This document shows positions 7,134-14,716 of a DNA stretch of 43,947 nucleotides, piece by piece. The stretch is taken from the NCBI GenBank assembly GCA_937877595.1, contig CALFIY010000023.1:1-43947 (forward strand), in the 5' to 3' direction. Under the pieces are notes generated by a model that was given only the letters and a program-made list of their open reading frames with translations, was not told the DNA's origin and ran no database searches. The stretch comes from an uncultured Prevotella sp. (GTDB lineage Bacteria > Bacteroidota > Bacteroidia > Bacteroidales > Bacteroidaceae). Numbering within the stretch: position 1 is the first letter of the stretch; the number at the start of each line of letters is the position of its first letter. The translations under genes and the position numbers were made by a program.

Positions 7134-7161
7134 ATGAAACAAAGATGTATTGTTTTAATCT

Positions 7162-7320
7162 TCAAAAAATTCCTTCCTCGTCGAACGAGAGGCTTGGAGC
7201 GAGGTTGCCCTCAGTCGCATCTGTCTCGTAGTCGTAGCCTGGAGCAGAAACAACCATCAAGTTGTTCTGGGCAACGATAGATACAACTATTGTCTCTGGA
7301 TTCTTATATATCTTTTTCAT
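7162..7320 (-). CDS. 52-aa peptide of unknown function
   Basis: A short frame with ATG at 7320, ending TGA at 7162. It begins MKKIYKNPETIVVSIVAQNN and ends with an acidic tail containing SLSFDEEGIF; the middle reads LMVVSAPGYDYETDATEGN. The pattern of a basic start with an xPE motif, a short hydrophobic core (TIVVSIVAQNNLMVVSA) and an acidic Asp/Glu-rich end is one I associate with small peptides of unknown function in Bacteroidales, though I cannot name a family. The hydrophobic core could be a weak signal or membrane-contact segment. It starts 18 bases after the stop of the 793-residue secreted protein, so the two are probably co-transcribed. Codon use matches neighbouring host genes. Confidence 0.65.
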   Translation of the reverse strand: MKKIYKNPETIVVSIVAQNNLMVVSAPGYDYETDATEGNLAPSLSFDEEGIF

Positions 7321-7338
7321 AGTCGTATTTCTATTTTT

Positions 7339-9720
7339 TTATTTAATAACCTTTTTGCCGTTCACGATGTAGAGGCCCTTCGATGGCTTCTCTATGCGCT
7401 GGCCGCGCAGGTTGTAGTACGCTCCAGCCTTTGCAGCAGTCTTCTCGGCAGCATCGATGCCAGTAGCATTGTCGAAGTCGAAGAAATACTCATCGCGTGC
7501 ACTCGTTCCGTCGAAGCCGGCAGGCAGATATGCAGTGTTGGCACCTACGGTAAAGGCATTGGTGTTCAGATAGAAGCCCAACGCAGGCGAGGCCATCAGC
7601 ACATAGCCGCCGTTGGCAGTCAGAGTGGTGTTTTCCGTCACGCCAACAAGTTTGTTGGTCGACGTGTAGTCTGTTCCGTTTGCTGCAACGGGGATTACTA
7701 CTGCTCCTTCGCTGCCTTTCAGCAGAAGTCCGGTGTTGGCAGCCACTTTGCTACCCTTTACCGATGTCGTTGTCAGCACGCCACCTGCACCGCCAGTCAC
7801 GATAAATGCATCGTCCAGATTGGTTATTTCGTCTGTGAAGTCAAGAGCATACGGCGAGCAGTATGTTGCCCAGCCAGCAGAGGTGATGGTCTTGGAGACA
7901 GAGGCGGGACGAAGAGTGTAAACAGTTACGCCATAGATATAACCGCTCTTCGTGGGAGTGAAAGTGGCATTACCATTTGCACTCACCACAAATGTAGAGT
8001 TGCTATTGGCCGTTGACATAAATGCGTCTTTCGTCACGTTGGTGCCCGCAGTTACAGCATTACCAGTGAACACAATGACATCGCCAGCGGAAAGTTCGGT
8101 GATGACCATAGAGCCGTTAACGTTATATGGCCACAAACCAGTATTTGCTTCCTTAGTAGAACCATAATAGCGTACCTGCCAGATCACATTGTTTACGCCG
8201 AACTTGCTGTTAAAGCCATCGTTGGTGATGTTATAATAGCCAGTAACCAGTTCTTCACTACTTAAAGTAACATTTGCCGATTTGTTATAGTTTTCTGAAC
8301 CAGTGCCAATGATATTGCCTGCAAGCGTCTTGAAATCATTTGTCCAGTCGGTTCTGTAGGTAGAAAGGTCAATGTAAGTAGGTGTCACAGTGACATCGTC
8401 TGACTTAGTATAGCCATCAGCTACAGACCACATCTTTAGGGATGCACCTACAGCCACGGCAACGTTTGAGCCACTTGCCACTTCTGTCTCTTCACCGTCA
8501 TTGATAGTATACTTAATCTTTGCTGTCGGTGAAAGCAGTTTAGAGGTCTGGTCGGTGGAAAGGGTCAAAGTGTAACTGCCAGCCGAGTAAGTTCCGATGG
8601 TGTATGTAGGATTGTTCAAGACGATTTCTGTACCAGCCTCAAATGAAATGGGGTCAGAAACAGCCTCCTTAACACCCTTTGTGGCTTTTACCTTGAGAGT
8701 TGTGTTAGCAGAGATAACCAATGAATTGGCTGTAGTAAAGTCTGTCCAAGTTTCATCGTTGTTCTGCGTAGCATAAGAGAGTGTTACGCCATCTGTGGTG
8801 CAGGCGAATGTGATAGTGCGGTTTGTACCGTCTACTGCCGTCAGTGTTGCTGTTGGCGTATCTAACATATCCATGTCAATGACCTCTGTTGTCACAGATG
8901 AAGCAGTTGTAGCAGACGAACTACTAACAGAAATTGCCTTTACAGTTGTGGTTTCTGAGACGTTGAATGGTTCTGTATAAAGTGTTGAAGATATTGTTGG
9001 TTCATCACCATTTGTTGTGTAATAGGTAGACACTCCTGCTTTAAGATTTGAACTACCAGCAGCAATTGTTACCTTACGTTCAGTTCCATCTGCTTCCGAA
9101 GAAATTAATGGAGCAGAAACGCTTTCTGTAGTTGAAGTTTCGATAACAACAGAAGAAATAACCGTCCATGTTTTCTTTGCTTGCATGTGTATTGCGCCAT
9201 TAGTGGAGACAGTATAAACCTCACCAGACTTCAACTTATCCCATTTAGTTGGTGTGCCTGTAACCTCGTCAGTGTATGTGCCGTTTCCATTGTCGGTTTG
9301 CGATATATAAGTTCCTGTACAATTAGCAGTTGTAAAATATATTTGCCCAGTACTGACATTAATCGTTACTTTGTCGCCTGCTGATAAGCCTAAAATGGAG
9401 AAATAATCATCGTTGCCAGAATAAAAACATAACCCTTTGTCGCTTGCTGTGTTACGGATACTCCACTGAGCACCAGCCTTGAACTGCATAGCAAATCTAC
9501 CACATAGGACATCGGTGAATGCAGAAGGGCAATATACTGATGTGCCATTGTTCGTTGCGGCCAATTCTCCTGAAGATGAGAGTGTAACATTTCCATCAGA
9601 TTGGACATAAGACTTGAAGTCGTAGGTCACTGTTGTTGTGGATTGTGCCCACGCATTCGTCCCCACTCCCAGCAGTGCTGCTACGAGGAGTGAGACGGAA
9701 AGTAGTTTTCTTAATCTCAT
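7339..9720 (-). CDS. Secreted protein with chitobiase-type C-terminal repeat domains
   Basis: A 793-residue exported protein with a clear signal peptide (LLSVSLLVAALLGVGTNAWA, cleavage near residue 25). Residues about 30-200 are a beta-rich region of unknown type. Then come repeated beta-sandwich modules similar to the chitobiase/beta-hexosaminidase C-terminal domain: one at about 205-285 (STYYTTNGDEPTISSTLYTEP), a second at about 285-365 (DGTNRTITFACTTDGVTLSY) and a third at about 365-450 (KIKYTINDGEETEVASGS). The end, YYNLRGQRIEKPSKGLYIVN followed by GKKVIK, resembles a type IX secretion C-terminal sorting tail. No catalytic domain is visible; it may bind carbohydrate or act at the surface. 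It has no promoter box of its own close by, so transcription may come through the structured RNA upstream. Confidence 0.75.
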   Translation of the reverse strand: MRLRKLLSVSLLVAALLGVGTNAWAQSTTTVTYDFKSYVQSDGNVTLSSSGELAATNNGTSVYCPSAFTDVLCGRFAMQFKAGAQWSIRNTASDKGLCFYSGNDDYFSILGLSAGDKVTINVSTGQIYFTTANCTGTYISQTDNGNGTYTDEVTGTPTKWDKLKSGEVYTVSTNGAIHMQAKKTWTVISSVVIETSTTESVSAPLISSEADGTERKVTIAAGSSNLKAGVSTYYTTNGDEPTISSTLYTEPFNVSETTTVKAISVSSSSATTASSVTTEVIDMDMLDTPTATLTAVDGTNRTITFACTTDGVTLSYATQNNDETWTDFTTANSLVISANTTLKVKATKGVKEAVSDPISFEAGTEIVLNNPTYTIGTYSAGSYTLTLSTDQTSKLLSPTAKIKYTINDGEETEVASGSNVAVAVGASLKMWSVADGYTKSDDVTVTPTYIDLSTYRTDWTNDFKTLAGNIIGTGSENYNKSANVTLSSEELVTGYYNITNDGFNSKFGVNNVIWQVRYYGSTKEANTGLWPYNVNGSMVITELSAGDVIVFTGNAVTAGTNVTKDAFMSTANSNSTFVVSANGNATFTPTKSGYIYGVTVYTLRPASVSKTITSAGWATYCSPYALDFTDEITNLDDAFIVTGGAGGVLTTTSVKGSKVAANTGLLLKGSEGAVVIPVAANGTDYTSTNKLVGVTENTTLTANGGYVLMASPALGFYLNTNAFTVGANTAYLPAGFDGTSARDEYFFDFDNATGIDAAEKTAAKAGAYYNLRGQRIEKPSKGLYIVNGKKVIK

Positions 9721-9809
9721 AGTTTTTAAAGTTTTTAGTTAGTAAAAAATTGATGATGTCTTAATACTTTCTCTGTGGCAAAGGAAAGCACTATGATGCG
9801 TAGGGACAC

Positions 9810-10001
9810 AAAAAAGCGCAGACCTGCCATATTCCTGCCAGGCCCGCGAAAGCCTAATACCCCTATGGAGAAGTCTGCGCTGATAAGCACATACTCCCAA
9901 TCAGGGTAAATGTTGCTCGTGGAAATCCCTTTCGAGTTCGCGGTTCGGCAGGAAATTGAGCAATCAACGATGTTAGCGAGAAGGCGCATCACGCCTGCTC
10001 G
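9810..10001 (-). ncRNA. Structured RNA of about 190 nt (sRNA or attenuator leader)
   Basis: Minus-strand reading shows a promoter box at 10013-10006, then a 5' hairpin GCGAG-c-AGGCG with CGCCT-t-CTCGC (about 10002-9976). Next is a long-range pairing of two adjacent helices: plus-strand positions 9947-9954 with 9832-9839 (8 bp, TTCCTGCC type) and 9937-9943 with 9844-9850 (7 bp, CCGCGAA type). Inside are small hairpins (CTCG/CGAG; ACAT..CCC/GGG..ATGT). It ends in a terminator stem, AGCGCAGAC with GTCTGCGCT, followed by six T. Two distant helices matching in register are hard to explain by chance. It resembles no riboswitch or tmRNA, SRP, RNase P or classical 6S core that I know. The terminator and long-range stem overlap in use of the 3' part, so it may switch. 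Confidence 0.65.
9815..9881 (-). terminator. Intrinsic terminator of the structured RNA
   Basis: 9-bp stem AGCGCAGAC (minus strand, from 9881) and GTCTGCGCT (to 9815), with a further CCATA/TATGG helix inside, followed by a run of six T at 9815-9810. It lies about 90 bases upstream of the 793-residue protein gene on the same strand. Confidence 0.7.
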
Positions 10002-10005
10002 CGGG

Positions 10006-10013
10006 CAAAAATA
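10006..10013 (-). promoter_or_regulatory. Bacteroidetes -7 promoter box (TATTTTTG) for the structured RNA
   Basis: Minus-strand TATTTTTG fits TAnnTTTG. It predicts transcription starting near 10001, exactly at the first strong hairpin of the RNA, which supports both calls. Confidence 0.55.
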
Positions 10014-10110
10014 CTACAAAAAGTGCAGGAAACCTGCTTTTAGTGTGAAAAATTATAAATTTTTTAATTTTTTGACAGAACGCCCTTAATGCGTGCGCAA
10101 AAAATATATG

Positions 10111-10118
10111 TACATTTG
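10111..10118 (+). promoter_or_regulatory. Bacteroidetes -7 promoter box (TACATTTG) for the CotH-like gene
   Basis: TACATTTG matches TAnnTTTG. Transcription would begin near 10124, downstream of the in-frame start at 10089, which rules that start out and leaves 10131 or 10185. Confidence 0.55.
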
Positions 10119-10169
10119 CTTCAAACTTCAATGTTCCGCTCGGCTTTGCCGCTTTGCCTTTGGTCAAAG

Positions 10170-10197
10170 AATGTTCAATGTTCAATGTTCAATGTTC
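10170..10197 (+). repeat. Four 7-bp AATGTTC units over a start codon
   Basis: Units at 10170-10176, 10177-10183, 10184-10190 and 10191-10197 are identical. Each carries an ATG (10171, 10178, 10185, 10192), and because 7 is not a multiple of 3 successive ATGs fall in different frames. Only the ATG at 10185 is in frame with the downstream protein. A related double unit lies at 13855-13868 and a single one at 14712-14718. Confidence 0.9.
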
Positions 10198-11609
10198 AAA
10201 AAATAACCCTCATACTCCTTGCCACACTGGGCGTCAGCACAGCGGCGGCACAGACGGACTTTAGTCTGGAGAACATACGCAGGATAGGGCTCCCCGTGGT
10301 AGAGATAACTACAGCGGACGGGGTGGAGCCGACATGCGACTACGTCACTCATCCCGATGGCTCCTTTGGCGAAGGCATTACAAACTGCACAAAGGTGGCT
10401 TGCCGCGTGGTGATAACACGACAGGGAGAGACTCTCTACGACAGCGGCGAATACCAGAAGAACGTGAGTGGCGCCACCATAAAGATAAACGGCAATACCA
10501 GTGCATACCACGACAACAAACCATACAAGGTAAAACTGGAGAAGAAAGGCGACCTGCTCTGTCGCGGTGACAGCAAATACGACGACAAGGAGTGGAAACT
10601 GTCGAAAGACGCGCGCTCGCTAAGGACGATAATCGGACTGAAGATGAACGAACTCATGGGGCTGCCGTGGACGCCGGCCTATGAGCCATGCAACGTCTTT
10701 GTCAATGGCGACTACCGCGGATGCTATCTGCTGATGGAGTCGGTGAAACGCAACAGCGGCTGCCGGCTGGACGTGGACAAGGCGACAGGATACATCGTGG
10801 AGCGCGACCCGTATTGGTGGAACGAAGACGTGTGGTTTGAGACAAACTTCTACAGTCCCAACAACTACTACCGCTGGACGTGGAAGTATCCCGACGAAGA
10901 CGATGTGACGGCGGAGCAGACGGAATACATACGCAACTACATCAACGAAGCGGAACAGAGCATCGCCGACGGCAACTACGAACAGTATATCGACGTCGGT
11001 TCATTTGCTGCATGGCTTCTGTCGCACGACATGATGGGAACATGGGACTCTGGAGGCGCCAACATCTTTGTGATGAAGTATGACAATACGCCATCGTCGC
11101 TCCTGCAGATGGCCAACATGTGGGACTTCGACTCTATCTTCTGGCTGGACAAGGGCACGCTGGCGAGAGTTCACACCTCTGCGATAGACTTCTATTTCTA
11201 TCAGTTGCTGAACAGCAGCAACAAGGCCTTTGCGCGTGCCTACAAGCAGAAATGGGAAAGCGTGAAAAACACCGTGCCGCAGCAGATAATGGCTTTTGTC
11301 AAGGATTTCGCCAACAGCGAGGAGGGCAGGGCGCTGCAGACATCGCGCGAATACTATACGCAGAGATGGAATAAGGCGCTGGCCTCTGTCGACGAAGATG
11401 TGGCGGAGATGGAGGACTGGTTTGACGGACACCTGCCGCTGCTCGACAGGATAATACAGAACATCGACGACGGCACAAACGGTATACGCAAAGTGGAGAA
11501 CGGCGGCGAAGAGAGTGGTGCACTATATGACCTGATGGGGCGGAAAGCGGCTGCGCCGCGCCACGGCATCTATGTCTCGCAGGGCAAGAAGGTTGCACAC
11601 AGGAAATAA
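10185..11609 (+). CDS. CotH-like protein kinase family protein, secreted
   Basis: A 474-residue member of the CotH family; spore-coat CotH proteins are atypical kinases, but the role of the bacterial secreted forms is not settled. The start at 10185 gives a good signal peptide (MFNVQKITLILLATLGVSTA, cleavage near AAAQ). Family landmarks are present: the ligand-strand INGNTSAYHDNKPYKVKLEK, the LMESVKR segment after CYL, and the WDFD motif in NMWDFDSIFWL, likely metal-binding. The C-terminus, LYDLMGRKAAAPRHGIYVSQ then GKKVAHRK, looks like the sorting tail seen on two other proteins here. An in-frame ATG at 10131 also exists. The start codon lies in a 7-bp tandem repeat, which may make expression variable. 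rmuC follows after 31 bases. Confidence 0.8.
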   Translation: MFNVQKITLILLATLGVSTAAAQTDFSLENIRRIGLPVVEITTADGVEPTCDYVTHPDGSFGEGITNCTKVACRVVITRQGETLYDSGEYQKNVSGATIKINGNTSAYHDNKPYKVKLEKKGDLLCRGDSKYDDKEWKLSKDARSLRTIIGLKMNELMGLPWTPAYEPCNVFVNGDYRGCYLLMESVKRNSGCRLDVDKATGYIVERDPYWWNEDVWFETNFYSPNNYYRWTWKYPDEDDVTAEQTEYIRNYINEAEQSIADGNYEQYIDVGSFAAWLLSHDMMGTWDSGGANIFVMKYDNTPSSLLQMANMWDFDSIFWLDKGTLARVHTSAIDFYFYQLLNSSNKAFARAYKQKWESVKNTVPQQIMAFVKDFANSEEGRALQTSREYYTQRWNKALASVDEDVAEMEDWFDGHLPLLDRIIQNIDDGTNGIRKVENGGEESGALYDLMGRKAAAPRHGIYVSQGKKVAHRK

Positions 11610-11640
11610 ACAGAAAAATAACAACAGAAGAATAACGGAG

Positions 11641-13119
11641 ATGGAGATGTCACTCGTATTAGCAGTAGCAGCCATTGTGGTGATGGCAGTATTGGGATAT
11701 GTCGTAGGAAACAAGGGAAAAGCGGCTGCCACGGCATATATCGCCAAACTGGAGGAAGACATTGCTGAGAGGAAGCAGAACGCGGAGCGCCTGGAAAATG
11801 CAGTGGCGGAGAAAACGGCCGCGATAACTACCCTTACGGCTGAGCGCGACGTGCAGAGTAGCACGGCGAAAAACTGCATGCAGCAACTGGAGGAGCAGAA
11901 GCGTCAGTTTGAGGCGCTGCAAGAAGAACAGAAGCGTCAATTTGAGGCGCAACTGCAACAGGTGAACGAGGCGCACGAGAAGCGCTTCGCCGCACTGAAG
12001 GAGATGAACGAGGAGCAGATGAAAAGCCAGTTGAACCTGATACGCGAGCAGATGCAGACGACATCGGAGCGAGTGCTGAAACAGCGACAGGAGGAACTGG
12101 GAGAGCGCAACCGCGAACAGGTGTCGAAAATTGTTGACCCACTGCAGCAGAGCATAAAGGATATGCGAGAGGCGCTCGACAGAACAAAGGAACAGCAGTC
12201 GGAAGCACTGACACGACTCGACGAGACGATAAAAATAAACATGCAGAGAAGCGTGGAAATAGGCGAGACGGCCGACAGACTGACACGCGCGCTGACAGGA
12301 GAGGTGAAGGTGCAGGGAAACTTCGGAGAACTGAAGTTGAAACAACTGCTGGAAGACCTCGAACTGAAAGAGGGGGAGCAATACGACACTCAGGAAACGC
12401 TGAGAGAACGTGGCGGAAGAGGTGCAAAGGGTGACGACGGCCACGGACTGATACCCGACTTCATACTGCACTTTCCTAATAACCGCCACGTGGTGGTCGA
12501 CTCGAAGATGTCGCTTACCGACTATGAGCGCTACCAGAATGCGGAAGACGGAACACCGGAGAAGAGTGCCTACCTGAAAGCGCACATAGAAAGTGTGAGG
12601 GCACAGGTGAAGCGACTGGCGAGAAAAGAATATACGCGCTATCTGCCAGATGGGTACAACCGCCTGAACTTTGCCATTATGTATGTGCCGATAGAGGGAG
12701 CGCTGAACCTTGCCCTGCAAAACGACTCGGCACTATGGCGCGAAGCCTACGACGAAGGTGTGATGATACTTGGGCCGCAGACAATGTACATGAACCTGAG
12801 GGTCCTGGAGATGATGTGGACGCAGGTGAAGCAACTGAAAAACCAGCAGGCCATGATGGATGCTGCAAACGCCGTGATAGACAGGGTGCAGGATTTCGGG
12901 CTGCGCTTCATGGACGTGGAGACGAGCATGAACGACACAATAAAGAAGATTGCAAAACTGAAGATAACGACTGCCGACACGGGCCCGAGCATTATCACTG
13001 CTGCCAAAAACCTGCTGAAGGCTGGAGCCAAAGAAAACAAGAAGAAGAAATCGCTTACCGAGATGGACAACACCCTCTTCTTGGAAACCGACGACAGCGT
13101 GCTGCTGCCGCAGTCATAG
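11641..13119 (+). CDS. rmuC: DNA recombination protein RmuC
   Basis: RmuC limits inversions at short inverted repeats in Escherichia coli and is thought to be a membrane-linked nuclease-like protein. The 492-residue product starts with one membrane helix (LVLAVAAIVVMAVLGYVVG). A long coiled coil of Glu, Gln and Arg-rich heptads follows to about residue 190, and then the RmuC core with QGNFGELKLKQLLEDLEL, LIPDFILHFPNNRHVVVDSK and YVPIEGALNLAL. Length and order are normal. ATG 11641 is chosen over an in-frame upstream start inside the previous gene; ATG 11647 is nearly equivalent. The stop codon region overlaps the convergent SDR gene by 6 bases. It is probably co-transcribed with the CotH-like gene. 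Confidence 0.93.
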   Translation: MEMSLVLAVAAIVVMAVLGYVVGNKGKAAATAYIAKLEEDIAERKQNAERLENAVAEKTAAITTLTAERDVQSSTAKNCMQQLEEQKRQFEALQEEQKRQFEAQLQQVNEAHEKRFAALKEMNEEQMKSQLNLIREQMQTTSERVLKQRQEELGERNREQVSKIVDPLQQSIKDMREALDRTKEQQSEALTRLDETIKINMQRSVEIGETADRLTRALTGEVKVQGNFGELKLKQLLEDLELKEGEQYDTQETLRERGGRGAKGDDGHGLIPDFILHFPNNRHVVVDSKMSLTDYERYQNAEDGTPEKSAYLKAHIESVRAQVKRLARKEYTRYLPDGYNRLNFAIMYVPIEGALNLALQNDSALWREAYDEGVMILGPQTMYMNLRVLEMMWTQVKQLKNQQAMMDAANAVIDRVQDFGLRFMDVETSMNDTIKKIAKLKITTADTGPSIITAAKNLLKAGAKENKKKKSLTEMDNTLFLETDDSVLLPQS

Positions 13120-13863
13120 CCGCATGCGGCGCCACAGCCATCGTGGCAGGCTGCGCCATGCTGCTGTGAGCAGGCGATAGCGCCAGTCGATTACCCTGAC
13201 ATGACGCCTGTGCTCTATTGCCCACACTATCTCACGCGCTACGTCTACCTTGTCAAGCAGCATGGGATAGTGGAAATCGCTGTTGAGGATGTCGGTGGCT
13301 ACAAACCCAGGACGGATATCTGTGAAACGGATGTGCAGTCCGCGCTGATGCGACTGCTGTTCCAAAGCCTGAAGATAGGTGGCCTGCAAGGCCTTAGTGG
13401 CGGAATAGGCAGGTGCTGGGCCAAGACCTTTCGTTCCGGCGATTGATGTGATGGCTGCGATGTGGCCTGTCGGCTGCGGCGAGGCCATGGCCTCACGCTC
13501 AGCAAAATACCTGTAAGCCGCGCCAATCATACGCATAAATCCCTTGGCATTTGTCTCTGCTGTAGAGAGTTCGATGTCTTCTGTCAGCGTGCGGTTCTGT
13601 CGCCCGATGCCTGAAGCATAGAAGAAAAGGTCCATGCCTCCTGTCTTCTCGATGAGAGAATGAAGTCTGCTGACAGCATCTTCGTGCGTCACGTCGATAG
13701 GCTCTACGGCATGGGCATCGAGCGTGAGCAGCCGCTCTTCACGCCGCGCTGCCACGCCAACTGTCCATCCGCGTTCTATCAGCAGTCGGGCTACTTCGCG
13801 CCCGATGCCCGATGATGCTCCTATTACTATTGCCCGCAATGGTCCGCTCTGCTTAATGTTCAA
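13114..13863 (-). CDS. Short-chain dehydrogenase/reductase, unknown substrate
   Basis: Classical SDR of about 249 residues. The cofactor motif is GASSGIG near the N-terminus, the active-site tyrosine and lysine lie in YSATKA, and a serine lies in ITSIAG. It is the last gene of the pectin operon, 11 bases after the mannonate-oxidoreductase-like SDR. The first possible start in frame is TTG at 13863, since a TGA closes the frame two codons upstream; a second TTG at 13839 would give MRAIVIGASSGIG, a more typical SDR start. The TTG at 13863 lies within a 7-bp repeat (GAACATT on this strand). The C-terminus is rich in Arg and Trp (AWRSLPRWLWRRMRL), perhaps a membrane-contact helix. The substrate is not predictable. 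Confidence 0.8.
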   Translation of the reverse strand: MNIKQSGPLRAIVIGASSGIGREVARLLIERGWTVGVAARREERLLTLDAHAVEPIDVTHEDAVSRLHSLIEKTGGMDLFFYASGIGRQNRTLTEDIELSTAETNAKGFMRMIGAAYRYFAEREAMASPQPTGHIAAITSIAGTKGLGPAPAYSATKALQATYLQALEQQSHQRGLHIRFTDIRPGFVATDILNSDFHYPMLLDKVDVAREIVWAIEHRRHVRVIDWRYRLLTAAWRSLPRWLWRRMRL

Positions 13864-13872
13864 TGTTCAATG
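13855..13872. repeat. Two AATGTTC units at an SDR-SDR junction
   Basis: AATGTTC at 13855-13861 and 13862-13868, plus the first four bases of a third. The same 7-bp unit is present four times at 10170-10197. Here it spans the start region of the downstream SDR gene on the minus strand and ends three bases from the stop codon of the upstream gene. Confidence 0.8.
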
Positions 13873-13874
13873 GT

Positions 13875-14687
13875 TTACATTGCAAAAATGTTGAAGCCAC
13901 CGTCGACAACAGCCACGGTACCAGTAACGAAGCGCGAAGCCTCGGACATGAGATAGTGGATAGTGCCGCAGAGTTCTTCAGGCTCACCCATACGCCCGAA
14001 AGGAGTCTGGCGTATCACATCCTGACCGCGCTGCGTGTAAGAGCCGTCGGGATTGGTAAGCAAGGCACGGTTCTGCTCGGTGATGAAAAAGCCTGGGGCT
14101 ATGGCGTTGACGCGTATGCCCTCGCCAAACTTCTTGGCGCACTCCGTAGCCATGTAGGCGGTGAAGTTGGAAATGCCTGCCTTGGCGGCGGCATATCCGC
14201 AGACACGCGTCATGGGACGGAAGGCTGCCATGCTGGAGAAATTGATAATCGAGCCCTTCTTCTGCTCAACCATCGGGCGCAGGAAAACCTGAGTGGGAAT
14301 GACGGTGCCAGTGAGGTTAAGATTGAGAACAGTGGAGAAGGCCTCAGCAGAAAGGTCGAAGAAAGTCTGGTCGGGAGTGATGGTGGCGCCTGCCATGTTG
14401 CCGCCGGCAGCATTGAGCAGTGTGTCGACACGTCCGTACTTTGCAAGGATGTCGTCGCAGTTCTTCTGTACTACTTCCTGATTCATCACGTCGGTTTTCA
14501 TAAACTCGCAGTGGCCGCCAGCCTGCGTAATATCAGCAGCAATGGCCTGTCCTACGTCTTCCTTGCGTCCGAGAATGATGACTTTTGCTCCCTCAAGGAC
14601 CAGATACTTTGCTATGGCACGACCCAGTATGCCTGTACCTCCTGTGATAACAGTTACGTTATCCTTTATATTGAAAAGATTATTCAT
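13875..14687 (-). CDS. SDR-type D-mannonate oxidoreductase (fructuronate reductase) candidate
   Basis: NAD(P)-dependent SDR of 270 residues, with cofactor motif TGGTGILG (about residues 15-22), NAAGG, catalytic Ser in NFSSMAAF and Tyr-Lys in YAAAKAG. It lies 29 bases after uxuA on the same strand. In many Bacteroidetes and Bacillus the reduction of D-fructuronate to D-mannonate is done by an SDR instead of the classical UxuB, and this protein fits that type. Its product would be the substrate of the uxuA enzyme. The family fold is certain; the substrate is inferred from the neighbour. Confidence 0.82.
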   Translation of the reverse strand: MNNLFNIKDNVTVITGGTGILGRAIAKYLVLEGAKVIILGRKEDVGQAIAADITQAGGHCEFMKTDVMNQEVVQKNCDDILAKYGRVDTLLNAAGGNMAGATITPDQTFFDLSAEAFSTVLNLNLTGTVIPTQVFLRPMVEQKKGSIINFSSMAAFRPMTRVCGYAAAKAGISNFTAYMATECAKKFGEGIRVNAIAPGFFITEQNRALLTNPDGSYTQRGQDVIRQTPFGRMGEPEELCGTIHYLMSEASRFVTGTVAVVDGGFNIFAM

Positions 14688-14716
14688 TGAATTTGTATGG
14701 TTTTAATATTTAATGT

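Noticed and set aside
9735..9992. 85-codon minus-strand open frame (begins MMRLLANIVD)
   Set aside because: It lies entirely within the structured RNA and its terminator; the composition is not protein-like and no ribosome-binding site is seen.
9810..10001. Classical 6S RNA
   Set aside because: The 5' end pairs locally in a hairpin and not with the 3' end, so the closing stem and central bubble of classical 6S are not formed; a divergent Bacteroidales form is not excluded.
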